From an uncultured Nitrospiraceae bacterium (GTDB lineage: Bacteria > Nitrospirota > Thermodesulfovibrionia > Thermodesulfovibrionales > Dissulfurispiraceae), in NCBI GenBank assembly GCA_903822005.1, contig CAIJNL010000008.1:34784-98783 (forward strand): a stretch of DNA of 64,000 nt. Direction: 5' to 3'. Shown piece after piece: positions 24,442 through 32,864 of the stretch. A model generated the notes under the pieces. That model did no database searches. It saw nothing but the letters and a program-made list of their open reading frames with translations, and was not told where the DNA came from. Position 1 is the first letter of the stretch. The number at the start of each line of letters is the position of its first letter. Position numbers and translations under genes: made by a program.

Positions 24442-25092
24442 ATGGAAATAAAAATAATGAAAAACATACTCGATGCCAATGACAGGCTTGCGGCAGAAAA
24501 CAGGGCCTATTTCAGCAATAGGCATATAACTGCGGTAAATGTGATGGCCTCCCCGGGGTCTGGCAAGACGAGCGTAATCCTCAAGATCATAGAAGCGTTC
24601 GGCAAAGAGACTGGCATCAGCGTGATCGAGGGGGACATTGCCTCGAGTATTGACGCGGACACGATAGACAGGCTGGGCATTCCGGTAGTTCAGATAAACA
24701 CAGGCGGCGGCTGTCATCTTGACGCCAACATGATACAGGCAGCTGTCAAGGACCTTGCCCTTAAGGACAATTCCCTGCTCTTTATCGAAAATGTCGGCAA
24801 TCTGGTATGCCCGTCGGCCTTTGACGTAGGCGAGACCCTTAGAATGATAATCGCGAGCGTTCCTGAGGGCCATGACAAGCCATATAAATACACCTCGATG
24901 TTTGAGGCTGCTGACGTGATCATACTTAATAAAATGGACCTGATGCCTTACATAGATTTCGACAAAGAGAGTTTCTACAAAGGCATTAAGGCATTGAATA
25001 CAAAAGCTCCCATATTCGAGATTTCATGCCGTACCGGATTCGGCCTGAAAGAATTTCTGCAGTGGCTCAAGAACCAGGCGTCCGATAATTGA
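24442..25092 (+). CDS. hypB: Hydrogenase nickel incorporation GTPase HypB
   Basis: 216 residues. P-loop ASPGSGKTS, Mg-binding region EGDIASSIDADTI, the metal-site segment NTGGGCHLDANM and guanine motif NKMD are all present. The His-rich N-terminal nickel store of some HypB proteins is absent. ENVGNLVCPSAFDVGE is the family signature. It is separated from hypA by 96 nt. Confidence 0.95.
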   Translation: MEIKIMKNILDANDRLAAENRAYFSNRHITAVNVMASPGSGKTSVILKIIEAFGKETGISVIEGDIASSIDADTIDRLGIPVVQINTGGGCHLDANMIQAAVKDLALKDNSLLFIENVGNLVCPSAFDVGETLRMIIASVPEGHDKPYKYTSMFEAADVIILNKMDLMPYIDFDKESFYKGIKALNTKAPIFEISCRTGFGLKEFLQWLKNQASDN

Positions 25093-25122
25093 TGATGGCT
25101 GATGGATTAAGAGGATTTTTCA

Positions 25123-25584
25123 GTGACAAATAATTACATTTTGCGAAATATCCGTTATGCACTAAATCTGGATGATTCGGAAATGCATGCCATATTCAGT
25201 CTGGGCGGGCATGATATTGATTCGGCCACCTTGTCCGCTCTACTTAAGAAAGAGGATGAAACCGGCCATATTGCCTGCAGTGATAATATTATCGGGCTGT
25301 TTCTGGACGCCCTGATTGTTCATAAAAGAGGCCGGAAAGAACCAGGACCGGGTAAAATAAAGCCTGCGGCATTAACAAATAATGACATATTAAAAAAGCT
25401 CAGGATCGCCCTTGAACTGAGAGAAGACGACATGCTCAATATCCTCAAACTGGGAGATGTTGATATTTCAAAATCAGAATTGACGGCCTTATTTAGAAAA
25501 AAAGGGCATAAACACTACAAGGAATGCGGCGATCAGTTTCTGAGGTACTTTTTCAAAGGGCTTGCCGTTCGCCAACGGAGTTAG
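25123..25584 (+). CDS. DUF1456 (YehS-like) protein, two tandem repeats
   Basis: 153 residues made of two homologous halves: NNYILRNIRYALNLDDSEM near the start and NNDILKKLRIALELREDDM from about residue 84. Each is followed by a 'GxxDI...LxALxxKE' segment and a helix. This is the DUF1456 pattern of E. coli YehS, whose function is unknown. GTG start behind AAGAGGA. It ends at a bidirectional terminator. No link with the hydrogenase genes upstream is evident beyond proximity. Confidence 0.82.
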   Translation: MTNNYILRNIRYALNLDDSEMHAIFSLGGHDIDSATLSALLKKEDETGHIACSDNIIGLFLDALIVHKRGRKEPGPGKIKPAALTNNDILKKLRIALELREDDMLNILKLGDVDISKSELTALFRKKGHKHYKECGDQFLRYFFKGLAVRQRS

Positions 25585-25643
25585 AATCACGGCGATAGAT
25601 ATCTGCTTCCTGGCCGGAGTCTTTTAGTTTGGTACGCGATAAT

Positions 25644-25675
25644 AAAACAGCCGGCGTTTGAGGGCCGGCTGTTTT
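25644..25675. terminator. Bidirectional terminator between convergent genes
   Basis: AAAACAGCCGGC (25644-25655) and GCCGGCTGTTTT (25664-25675) give a 12-bp perfect stem with an 8-nt loop; A-run on one side and T-run on the other let it serve both the DUF1456 gene and the CHRD gene. Confidence 0.92.
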
Positions 25676-25699
25676 ACGTAAAAGTGATAATTTACAACC

Positions 25700-26194
25700 T
25701 TATTTCATGCTTATCTGACCCCTGATCTCGCCGTCAGGGTACTTTGTGGTATGTACGTTAATATAAGTGTTGCCGCTCTTCATCGCATCAATCAGGTCAT
25801 TCAGGGTCTTTCCCTTGTAGGAAAGCATCAATTCCTGAGCTGTAATCTTTCCTTTTGCGAGTGTGCCGTTGAACTTACCCATTTTTGACGCCGTTATTTT
25901 GATGAGCGCGATAGGCGGGCCGGCCTTACCCATTGCTCCGATATGAATATGAGAGGCAGTCACACTCTCAATACCTTTAACTTTTACCCGGTATCTAAGT
26001 GACATCCCGTCCTTGCTGAGAGTAAAGGTGGCCTTTCCGGTTGAATCAGTCATTACTGCCGGAACTTCTTCCCCTCCGGAAAGCGTCGCAACAAAAACCG
26101 TCTTTCCTTCCATCGACTTATCGTTCATGTCCGCCGCGAAACTCAACGTCGCCAGAGCGATGCAGGCTGCTACAACAAACAAAATCTTTTTCAT
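25700..26194 (-). CDS. Exported CHRD-domain protein
   Basis: 164 residues. Signal peptide MKKILFVVAACIALATLSFA, probably cleaved before ADMN. The rest is a single CHRD domain, with the hallmark segments SHIHIGAMGKAGPP and NVHTTKYPDGEIRGQI. CHRD domains occur in chordin and in many secreted bacterial proteins of unknown function. An AGGGAGGA site precedes the start. It faces the kup regulatory region divergently. Confidence 0.85.
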   Translation of the reverse strand: MKKILFVVAACIALATLSFAADMNDKSMEGKTVFVATLSGGEEVPAVMTDSTGKATFTLSKDGMSLRYRVKVKGIESVTASHIHIGAMGKAGPPIALIKITASKMGKFNGTLAKGKITAQELMLSYKGKTLNDLIDAMKSGNTYINVHTTKYPDGEIRGQISMK

Positions 26195-26342
26195 GCTTTT
26201 CCTCCCTGCTTGATATTATGATATTGAGGCGTCTTTTCAGTGCCATGATACCACTTTAAAAAGGATATCAACATATCCCGCCCGATGCAAGGGCCGCCAG
26301 TTATTTATCCTGGGTGGCGTTAAAAAAAGCGGCAGTCGATGA

Positions 26343-26371
26343 TTGACAATAGGCTGACGGCTCTTTATTAT
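26343..26371 (+). promoter_or_regulatory. Promoter of the kup riboswitch transcript
   Basis: TTGACA (26343-26348), 17-nt spacer, TATTAT (26366-26371). The expected start near 26378 places the riboswitch at the very 5' end of the transcript. Confidence 0.75.
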
Positions 26372-26384
26372 ATATACACAACAA

Positions 26385-26515
26385 ATTTGATGCCGAGACC
26401 CATAATGAATATGGGTGCGGGGGAACCAGAGTTTGGGGCGAATTTCTTTTGGAATAGGGCACTTCCAGGCCCGAGCCCGTCAGCTAACTTCGTAGGCGAG
26501 TGGAAGGGAAAACAT
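26385..26515 (+). promoter_or_regulatory. c-di-AMP riboswitch (ydaO/yuaA class) controlling kup
   Basis: The conserved blocks of this class appear in order: GGTGCGGGGGAACC (26414-26427), TTGGGGCGAATTTC, a variable stem ending in CACTTCCAGG, then CCGAGCCCGTCAGCTAAC (26471-26488), TTCGTAGGCGAG and TGGAAGGGAAAACA. It is followed by an intrinsic terminator at 26532-26552 and then the Kup potassium transporter. In known examples c-di-AMP binding promotes termination, shutting off potassium uptake. Identification is by recalled consensus, not by a covariance search. Boundaries are approximate. Confidence 0.85.
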
Positions 26516-26531
26516 GATAGGGTCAGCTTCC

Positions 26532-26552
26532 TGCCGGCATGCCGGCATTTTT
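26532..26552 (+). terminator. Riboswitch expression-platform terminator
   Basis: TGCCGG-CATG-CCGGCA (26532-26547) followed by TTTTT (26548-26552). It lies between the aptamer and the kup ribosome-binding site, as expected for a transcription-terminating switch. Confidence 0.8.
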
Positions 26553-26586
26553 GTCGCAGTATTCGCGCGCAGACGGGAGTGCGCAT

Positions 26587-28401
26587 ATGCAAACCAATAA
26601 ACTCTCGGTAAAAGAGATAGTTAAATCCCTTGGTCTGGTGTTTGGTGATATCGGCACTAGTCCTATTTATACTCTTACGGTTGTATTCCTGCTCACAGAG
26701 AAAACGGCTGCCAATGCGCTCGGGGTCATTTCGCTTATCATATGGACACTTGTCATACTTGTTACGGTGGAGTATGCATGGCTTGCCATGAGCCTGAGTA
26801 AAAAGGGCGAGGGCGGCACGATTGTTTTAAGGGAAATTCTTGCCCCAAGGCTGAAGACAGTCAGGCAGGTAGCATTTGTGACTTTTCTGTCATTCATCGG
26901 AATATCGCTTCTTATAGGAGACGGGGTCATCACGCCGGCAATCAGTATCCTGTCTGCTGTTGAAGGTATTCTGCTGATACCGGGCCTGGAAGCCACACAG
27001 CAGGACATTCTTATCATTATTGCCGCAGTCATAGCGGTGCTGTTATTCGCCTTCCAGAGCAAGGGCACCGAAAAAGTATCTGTCGCCTTCGGGCCTATTA
27101 TGGTTGTATGGTTTGCGTTTCTGGCAGTCTCGGGCATAATATCCATGACCCAGCATATGTCCATAATTAATGCGCTTAATCCCTATTACGGTCTGCACTT
27201 TCTCTATACTAACGGCATAGCGGGCTTTTTCGTGCTTTCGGAGGTCATACTTTGCGCAACAGGGGGCGAGGCCCTGTATGCCGATATGGGACATCTTGGA
27301 AGACGGCCTATCACTATGGCCTGGTACTTTGTTTTTGCGGCCCTGCTGCTGAACTATCTGGGACAGGGCGCGTTTGCCGTATTGCATCCCGACGCAAAAA
27401 ACATCCTTTTCGAGATGATTTTTACTCATCTGAATGTGCTCTATGTGCCGTTTCTTGTCCTGAGTATCCTCGCGACAGTTATCGCTTCGCAGGCCATGAT
27501 CAGCGGGATGTTCTCCATTGTATATCAGGGCATCAGAACGCATGTAATGCCCCTGTTCAAGGTCGAGTATACATCAGAGAGGTTCAGATCGCAGATATAC
27601 ATAGGCGCCATAAACTGGTTCCTGCTCATCTCGGTCGTCTTTATAATGTATCACTTCAGGGAATCCAGCAAATTAGCGGCAGCATATGGCCTGGCAGTTA
27701 CTGGAACTATGACGCTTACCGGAATAATGATGACCTGGATATTCATACTCAAAAAAAGAAAGCTCCTTGCCGGCGTGTCAATATTTGTAACATTTGTGGA
27801 TTTAGTTTTCCTGCTCTCGAATCTGAACAAGATACCGGAAGGCGGATACTGGTCCATCATTATCGCCGCAATACCTTTTTTCACCATATTACTCTTTACG
27901 CGAGGGCAGAAGAAGCTATATAAAACTCTGAAGCCGATGGAAAGAAAGGAATTTCTGCAAAGATTTGAATGGGCATACAAACATTCGAGCCGCATACGCG
28001 GTTCCGCGCTTTTCTTTGCTCGTGGGATCGACAGGGTACCGCCATATATAGTCAACACCATGTTTCTGAATCATATAATATACGAGGACAATATAGTGGT
28101 CTCAATTGTTCTTAAAGACGACCCATATGGCGTCACCGGAACGCTAAGGGATGCTCCCACGGAAGGCCTGAGGATATACGAAATCAGAGCGGGTTACATG
28201 GAGGTTTTTGATGTGCAGGCGATGCTTTCAGAAGCCGGGATTGATGAAAATGCCATTTTCTATGGCGTGGAAGATATATCGACCAAGAATATTTTCTGGA
28301 AACTTTTTTCTATCATAAAGAAGCTGAACCCCACATTTGTGCAATTCTACAGACTGCCGCACCAGAAGCTCCATGGCGTTGTTACGAGAGTGGAAATGTA
28401 G
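26587..28401 (+). CDS. kup: Kup-type potassium transporter
   Basis: 604 residues from the ATG at 26587, preceded by GGGAG; a longer frame starts inside the terminator and is rejected. SLGLVFGDIGTSPIYTL at the N-terminus is the Kup hallmark. About twelve membrane helices end near residue 440, followed by a cytoplasmic C-terminal domain with YIVNTMFLNHIIYED. Kup imports K+ with H+. Controlled by a c-di-AMP riboswitch upstream, which ties potassium uptake to a turgor-related second messenger. Confidence 0.93.
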   Translation: MQTNKLSVKEIVKSLGLVFGDIGTSPIYTLTVVFLLTEKTAANALGVISLIIWTLVILVTVEYAWLAMSLSKKGEGGTIVLREILAPRLKTVRQVAFVTFLSFIGISLLIGDGVITPAISILSAVEGILLIPGLEATQQDILIIIAAVIAVLLFAFQSKGTEKVSVAFGPIMVVWFAFLAVSGIISMTQHMSIINALNPYYGLHFLYTNGIAGFFVLSEVILCATGGEALYADMGHLGRRPITMAWYFVFAALLLNYLGQGAFAVLHPDAKNILFEMIFTHLNVLYVPFLVLSILATVIASQAMISGMFSIVYQGIRTHVMPLFKVEYTSERFRSQIYIGAINWFLLISVVFIMYHFRESSKLAAAYGLAVTGTMTLTGIMMTWIFILKKRKLLAGVSIFVTFVDLVFLLSNLNKIPEGGYWSIIIAAIPFFTILLFTRGQKKLYKTLKPMERKEFLQRFEWAYKHSSRIRGSALFFARGIDRVPPYIVNTMFLNHIIYEDNIVVSIVLKDDPYGVTGTLRDAPTEGLRIYEIRAGYMEVFDVQAMLSEAGIDENAIFYGVEDISTKNIFWKLFSIIKKLNPTFVQFYRLPHQKLHGVVTRVEM

Positions 28402-28451
28402 GGTATCCTTTTTTATGAGAGCCGCCGTTCAGTGATTTTAGTGATTACTTC

Positions 28452-28460
28452 TGCTATAAT
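28452..28460 (+). promoter_or_regulatory. Extended -10 promoter of the small lipoprotein gene
   Basis: TGCTATAAT combines a TGn extension with a perfect TATAAT (28455-28460). No good -35 is seen. The transcript would have a leader of roughly 30 nt. Confidence 0.5.
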
Positions 28461-28496
28461 TAGACAAAATGGTGCAGAAAGTCTGGGGGAAACCAT

Positions 28497-28889
28497 ATGA
28501 AGTATTGCTCGATACAGTTAAAAGTAAGTTGTTTTTCAGTCCTGTTGCTTTTCATTTTGTGCGGGTGTGCTAATCAGTCGGTATTTATTGAAGAGCATGG
28601 CAATCAATATGTTGCCATGCCCATTGACGAGCTTAAGCAGGAGATGGGCCAGCCAGGCTCCTATGCATATAAAGTCAAATGGAAAGAGCTGACATATCCG
28701 ATGGCCGATGGTTATTACGGCTTTGTGGAGCCTATTGGCAAGAATTGCTTTATACATTGGCGGGTTAATCAGAGGAACAAGATTGTCAGCTACGAGCCCA
28801 AGGGCGATGGATGCGATCTGAGGAAGAGCAGCGATATGGAGCTTATAAACCTCAAGAACACAGGCAGGCAGGCTGACTGGAAAGATTGA
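28497..28889 (+). CDS. Small predicted lipoprotein of unknown function
   Basis: 130 residues. Basic start, hydrophobic helix and lipobox-like LCGC near residue 24 indicate a type II signal peptide. The mature part (GYYGFVEPIGKNCFIHWRVNQ...) contains two cysteines that could form a disulfide. No family recognised. It has its own extended -10 promoter and terminator, so it is a stand-alone transcript. Confidence 0.65.
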   Translation: MKYCSIQLKVSCFSVLLLFILCGCANQSVFIEEHGNQYVAMPIDELKQEMGQPGSYAYKVKWKELTYPMADGYYGFVEPIGKNCFIHWRVNQRNKIVSYEPKGDGCDLRKSSDMELINLKNTGRQADWKD

Positions 28890-28906
28890 TACGGCAGGCA
28901 TAAAGA

Positions 28907-28949
28907 AAGCTTCAGCCATGGTGTTTCAAACCAGACTGGAGCTTTTTTT
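28907..28949 (+). terminator. Intrinsic terminator of the lipoprotein gene
   Basis: AAGCTTCAG (28907-28915) pairs with CTGGAGCTT (28936-28944) with one G-U pair; an inner TGGT/ACCA stem extends it; a T-run to 28949 follows. Confidence 0.8.
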
Positions 28950-29109
28950 ATCTGCAGCATCTGTATAAAGATCGACTGGAAATATTTATATTTCGTTCGT
29001 TGATAACGTTTCATTGTATTGAGCTTTTGTTTGGGAACTGCCGCCTTGCATAGTTGCTTTTACAATGATAAGCTAGAAAAAGAGAAATTTAACAGCAAGG
29101 AGGAGAGAT

Positions 29110-29439
29110 ATGCCGGGAGTAATTGTTGAGCTGGGACCTGATACCTGGGACAAAAACGTAAGCGATGCCAAAGGATTAATAGTAGTCTATTTCTGGGGGC
29201 CTGCGTGCGGACATTGCACGATGTTTTCGCCCATATTCGAGGCCGCAGCAGCTGAGGCGGGCGACAGGGCCGTTTTTGCAAAGGTCAACTGTACAGAACA
29301 TATTTCGGTTGCCATAGATTGCGGCATACGCGGAACACCTACCGTCCTGATCTACAAAGATGGCGAGGTGGTCGACAGGCATGTTGGCGCTGAAACCAAA
29401 GAAGCCCTTGTTAAACGCATAACAGATTTACTGGCCTGA
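29110..29439 (+). CDS. Thioredoxin-family protein with CGHC active site
   Basis: 109 residues, single thioredoxin fold without signal peptide. Active site PACGHCTMF (C33, C36): the usual Trp before the first Cys is Ala, and the dipeptide GH is shared with protein disulfide isomerases, which suggests a more oxidising redox potential than WCGPC thioredoxins. The cis-proline is in RGTPTVLIY. AGGAGGAGA precedes the ATG. It could be a partner of the ferredoxin-linked reductases at 4872 or 58493 (inference). Confidence 0.88.
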   Translation: MPGVIVELGPDTWDKNVSDAKGLIVVYFWGPACGHCTMFSPIFEAAAAEAGDRAVFAKVNCTEHISVAIDCGIRGTPTVLIYKDGEVVDRHVGAETKEALVKRITDLLA

Positions 29440-29521
29440 TATCCGATATGGCGTTACCGGATCCAGCTGAGCAAGAAAGTCTGTTCTTAACGGTCTGAAT
29501 TCCAATAAGCGGGAGATATTG

Positions 29522-31315
29522 ATGCCGAAAAGACGCTTCCTGGCAGTTGCGGCTGCGCTTATATTATTTTTTCTGACGCAGGGCTGCGCCTGTCTCCCGC
29601 AGTCAGACCGCGGGTTTCTCGATGTAACCATTACGCATGTTAACGACACTCACTCTCACCTAGAAGCTGCCTATTATTCACTTAAGATAGAAGGCAGGCC
29701 CACGCAGGTCGCCCTCGGCGGAATGGCCCGTCTGAAAAGCGCGCTTGATGATCTGCGCACGAAAGAAAAGAATGTCCTTTTCCTGCATGGCGGGGACATG
29801 GTGCAGGGTACCCTGTATTTCGCGAAATATCAGGGAAAGGCCGATATGGATATCCTTAACATGCTGAATCCGGATGCTGCGACGGCAGGCAATCACGAAT
29901 TTGATGAGGGTCCGGGGCTGCTCGCTTCGTTAGCGGGCATGGCACACTTTCCGATTGTTCCATCAAATATTGATGTATCAGGGGAACCCCGGCTCGCGGG
30001 CCGTCTTGCGCCATACGCCGTCAAGACCATCGGGGGTGAGAGGATTGCTATTATAGGTGTTACAACAACGGACACGCCGGCTATTTCAAACCCCGGGCCG
30101 ACAGTACGTTTCAAAGATCCGGCGGAAAGTGTGATGAAGTCCGTAGAGGAACTGCAGAGGACCGGGTTGAGAAAAATAGTGCTGCTCTCTCATTTGGGCT
30201 ATATGGAAGACATCGCCATAGCGAAACAGACATCCGGCATATTCGTTATCGTTGGGGGCCATTCTCATACTCTTCTGGGTGACAAAAAAGCGTTTCACTC
30301 TCTCGGCCTAAATCCGGAAGGCCCGTACCCGACCATAGTCAAAAACAGGGATGGCAGGGATGTTTTGATAGTCCAGGCGTGGGAATGGGCAAAATTGCTG
30401 GGTGTGCTCAGATTGCGCTTTGATTCAAACGGAGAGATTATTGCCTGGAGTGGGGCCCCAATGCTGCTAGTGGGTACTACCTTCAAACAGAATGATGCAG
30501 TCATCGCCGAGGGCTCAGAGGCTTACAACGATATTCTGAGATCGCTAAGGGCGTCCGGAGCAGCCGGTATTTATGGAGAAGATGAGCAGGTAAAGGCCAG
30601 GCTTGCAGAGTATGCAGGCCCCATGAAAGAAATGATGAATACAGTTATAGCAAAGGCAGGCAAGGAACTTGTCAGGGGGAACAACAGAGGGCCCGGGCCT
30701 ATTGTCGCGGATTCAATGCTGGTAAAGACGCGTACAGCCGGCGTTCAGATAGCTATACAGAATACCGGAGGGATAAGAAGAGACATACCGGCCGGGGATA
30801 TCTCCGTAGCTGAGGTATATGAGCTGTTGCCCTTTAACAATACACTGGTCATCATCGACCTGACCGGCAACCAACTTCTCAGTGCCCTTGAGGAGTCCAT
30901 TGATTTCCAGCTTGCCGGCGGCAACCGGGGGACGCATCTCTATGTGGCCGGGATATCCTTCAGGATAGACGAATCTGCAAAAAAAGGCATGCGGATCAGG
31001 GATGCCATGGTGCAGATGTCTGACGGCAACTATAGTGCGCTTGATGGAGCAAATACCTACAGGATTGTGACAAGCAGTTATCTTGCCGGAGGCGGCGACG
31101 GCATGTATATCTTCAGGCAGGCGGCCGGTTACCGGTCAGACACCGGTTTCATTGATGCCGAAGTGTTGATCGAATACCTGAAGGGTCTTGGCACGGTCAC
31201 TGCTCCGACAGAGAAACGTATCTCATCTTTACCGCTGTATACCAGGATTGCTGTTATCAGTCCATATAGAGCATTTCAGAACAGGCTGTCCGCGGAACTA
31301 TTGAAGGCAGCATAA
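29522..31315 (+). CDS. Lipoprotein of the 5'-nucleotidase/metallophosphatase family (UshA-like)
   Basis: 597 residues from the ATG at 29522 (GGGAG upstream). Lipobox FLTQGC at about 18-23, so it is probably membrane-anchored on the periplasmic side. Metallophosphoesterase motifs are all visible: HVNDTHSH, GGDMVQG, GNHEFD, LLSHLGY and GGHSHT. The C-terminal substrate-binding domain includes NTGGIRRDIPAGDISVAEVY and PFNNTLV. Such enzymes hydrolyse nucleotides or related phosphate esters outside the cytoplasm; substrate not determined. It converges with manC. Confidence 0.9.
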   Translation: MPKRRFLAVAAALILFFLTQGCACLPQSDRGFLDVTITHVNDTHSHLEAAYYSLKIEGRPTQVALGGMARLKSALDDLRTKEKNVLFLHGGDMVQGTLYFAKYQGKADMDILNMLNPDAATAGNHEFDEGPGLLASLAGMAHFPIVPSNIDVSGEPRLAGRLAPYAVKTIGGERIAIIGVTTTDTPAISNPGPTVRFKDPAESVMKSVEELQRTGLRKIVLLSHLGYMEDIAIAKQTSGIFVIVGGHSHTLLGDKKAFHSLGLNPEGPYPTIVKNRDGRDVLIVQAWEWAKLLGVLRLRFDSNGEIIAWSGAPMLLVGTTFKQNDAVIAEGSEAYNDILRSLRASGAAGIYGEDEQVKARLAEYAGPMKEMMNTVIAKAGKELVRGNNRGPGPIVADSMLVKTRTAGVQIAIQNTGGIRRDIPAGDISVAEVYELLPFNNTLVIIDLTGNQLLSALEESIDFQLAGGNRGTHLYVAGISFRIDESAKKGMRIRDAMVQMSDGNYSALDGANTYRIVTSSYLAGGGDGMYIFRQAAGYRSDTGFIDAEVLIEYLKGLGTVTAPTEKRISSLPLYTRIAVISPYRAFQNRLSAELLKAA

Positions 31316-31336
31316 CCCTTTTTTATAGATACGGCG

Positions 31337-32749
31337 CTAACCTGACTTTCTGCCGTAGCTGTCCTCAACCCTCTGTATATCATCCTCGCCCACATACTCG
31401 CCGCTCTGCACCTCGATGATCTCAAGCGGCACCTTACCCGGATTTTCAAGCCTGTGGAGTGTCGACTTGGGGACGTATACCGACTCGTTTTCATGCACAA
31501 GCGACTCTTTTTCGGCTATAGTAACCCGTGCGGTGCCCTTTACGACAACCCAGTGCTCAGACCTGTGGTGATGCATCTGCAGGCTTAATTTAGCGGTAGG
31601 GTTTACAACAATCCGTTTGATCTTGTAACGTACGCCCTCCTCGAGCACAGTATAGCTGCCCCAGGGCCTGTAACAGGTAAGATGCTCTTCAGCCTCGACT
31701 CTTCCAGCGTCCTTCAGGCTGTTTACAACGTCTTTGACCTTCTGGGCAGAACCGCGTTTTGATATGAGCAACGCATCTCCTGTCTCTACGATAAGACAGT
31801 CCTCAAGTCCGATGGTAGAGATAAGCCTTTTGTTGCCGAGTATCAGGCAGTTTCTGGTATCAACCAGATTGATATCGCCCAGCGCAATATTGCCTCTGCC
31901 ATCTTTTGGCAGGACGTCATAGAGAGAGTCCCACGATCCTATGTCATTCCAGGCGATATCGAGCGGCAGGGTGGCCACTCTTTTGGATTTCTCCATAACG
32001 GCATAGTCGATGGATATATCAGGCATCTCGCTGAAGCGGGCCGACATCTCGTCAAAGGTGAGATCAATAAGCGCCCCTATCGCAGGCGCATGCGTTTTCA
32101 GTTCCCCGGTCATGGAGCCGATAGTGAAGGCGAACATGCCTGAATTCCATAGATAACCGTCCCTAAGATAAGTTACGGCCGTTACAGCGTCCGGTTTTTC
32201 CGCAAATTCGGCGACATCAAAAAATTCGGTCCCTGATGCAGAGACATGCCGCACTCCCTTGTTAATATATCCGTATCCGGTCTCGGGCTTATCAGGGGTA
32301 ACGCCGAAGGTAAGCAGAAAGCCCTGCCCGGCGATTTCTCCTGAAGTGCGCACATAGTCGGCAAAGTGGTCATCAGGCCCAATTATATGGTCTGACGGGC
32401 AGACAAATATAACTTCATTATCCAGTGCATCCAATTTGTCACGGCAGTAAGCTATCCCGAGAGCTATTGCCGGAGCAGTATTCCTCGCAGAAGGTTCAAG
32501 TATTATGTTGCTGAAAGAAGACCGCCCGGACGAGGGCAGGGAATCCATGTCGGATTTGACATAAAAACGGTATGCATCATTAGTCATCACTACAATATCA
32601 TTCAGAGGAAGGACCTTGAGAAGCCGTTCGGCTGTCTGCTGCAATAGCGACAGATCGCTGTTGATCTTAAGGAACTGCTTCGGAAAGTTCTTTCTGGACA
32701 GAGGCCAGAGCCTGGTCCCGCTTCCCCCCGCAAGTATTATAGCCTTCAT
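31337..32749 (-). CDS. manC: Mannose-1-phosphate guanylyltransferase / mannose-6-phosphate isomerase
   Basis: 470 residues. N-terminal nucleotidyltransferase with LAGGSGTRLWPLSRKNFPKQ; C-terminal cupin with LSLQMHHHRSEHWVVVKG, the type II isomerase motif. The two-domain length is normal for bifunctional ManC/AlgA. It makes GDP-mannose for surface polysaccharide. Downstream of the phosphomannomutase gene on the same strand, with 115 nt between. Confidence 0.94.
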   Translation of the reverse strand: MKAIILAGGSGTRLWPLSRKNFPKQFLKINSDLSLLQQTAERLLKVLPLNDIVVMTNDAYRFYVKSDMDSLPSSGRSSFSNIILEPSARNTAPAIALGIAYCRDKLDALDNEVIFVCPSDHIIGPDDHFADYVRTSGEIAGQGFLLTFGVTPDKPETGYGYINKGVRHVSASGTEFFDVAEFAEKPDAVTAVTYLRDGYLWNSGMFAFTIGSMTGELKTHAPAIGALIDLTFDEMSARFSEMPDISIDYAVMEKSKRVATLPLDIAWNDIGSWDSLYDVLPKDGRGNIALGDINLVDTRNCLILGNKRLISTIGLEDCLIVETGDALLISKRGSAQKVKDVVNSLKDAGRVEAEEHLTCYRPWGSYTVLEEGVRYKIKRIVVNPTAKLSLQMHHHRSEHWVVVKGTARVTIAEKESLVHENESVYVPKSTLHRLENPGKVPLEIIEVQSGEYVGEDDIQRVEDSYGRKSG

Positions 32750-32864
32750 TAAGTCCGACCTCCCGGCTTATTGCAAGCGCGAACTGATCCTTAAAAAACT
32801 GCAATACAATCACTGAGGTTGCAGTGTCTGCACCACTGGAATCGATTCTCAGCCTGCACAGCGC

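Noticed and set aside
26532..26547. GCCGGC-rich palindrome as a regulator-binding site
   Set aside because: It is followed by five T and placed between aptamer and start codon, so it is a terminator.
26339..26611. 90-codon frame upstream of kup
   Set aside because: It runs through the promoter, the c-di-AMP riboswitch and the terminator; RNA structure explains the sequence better.
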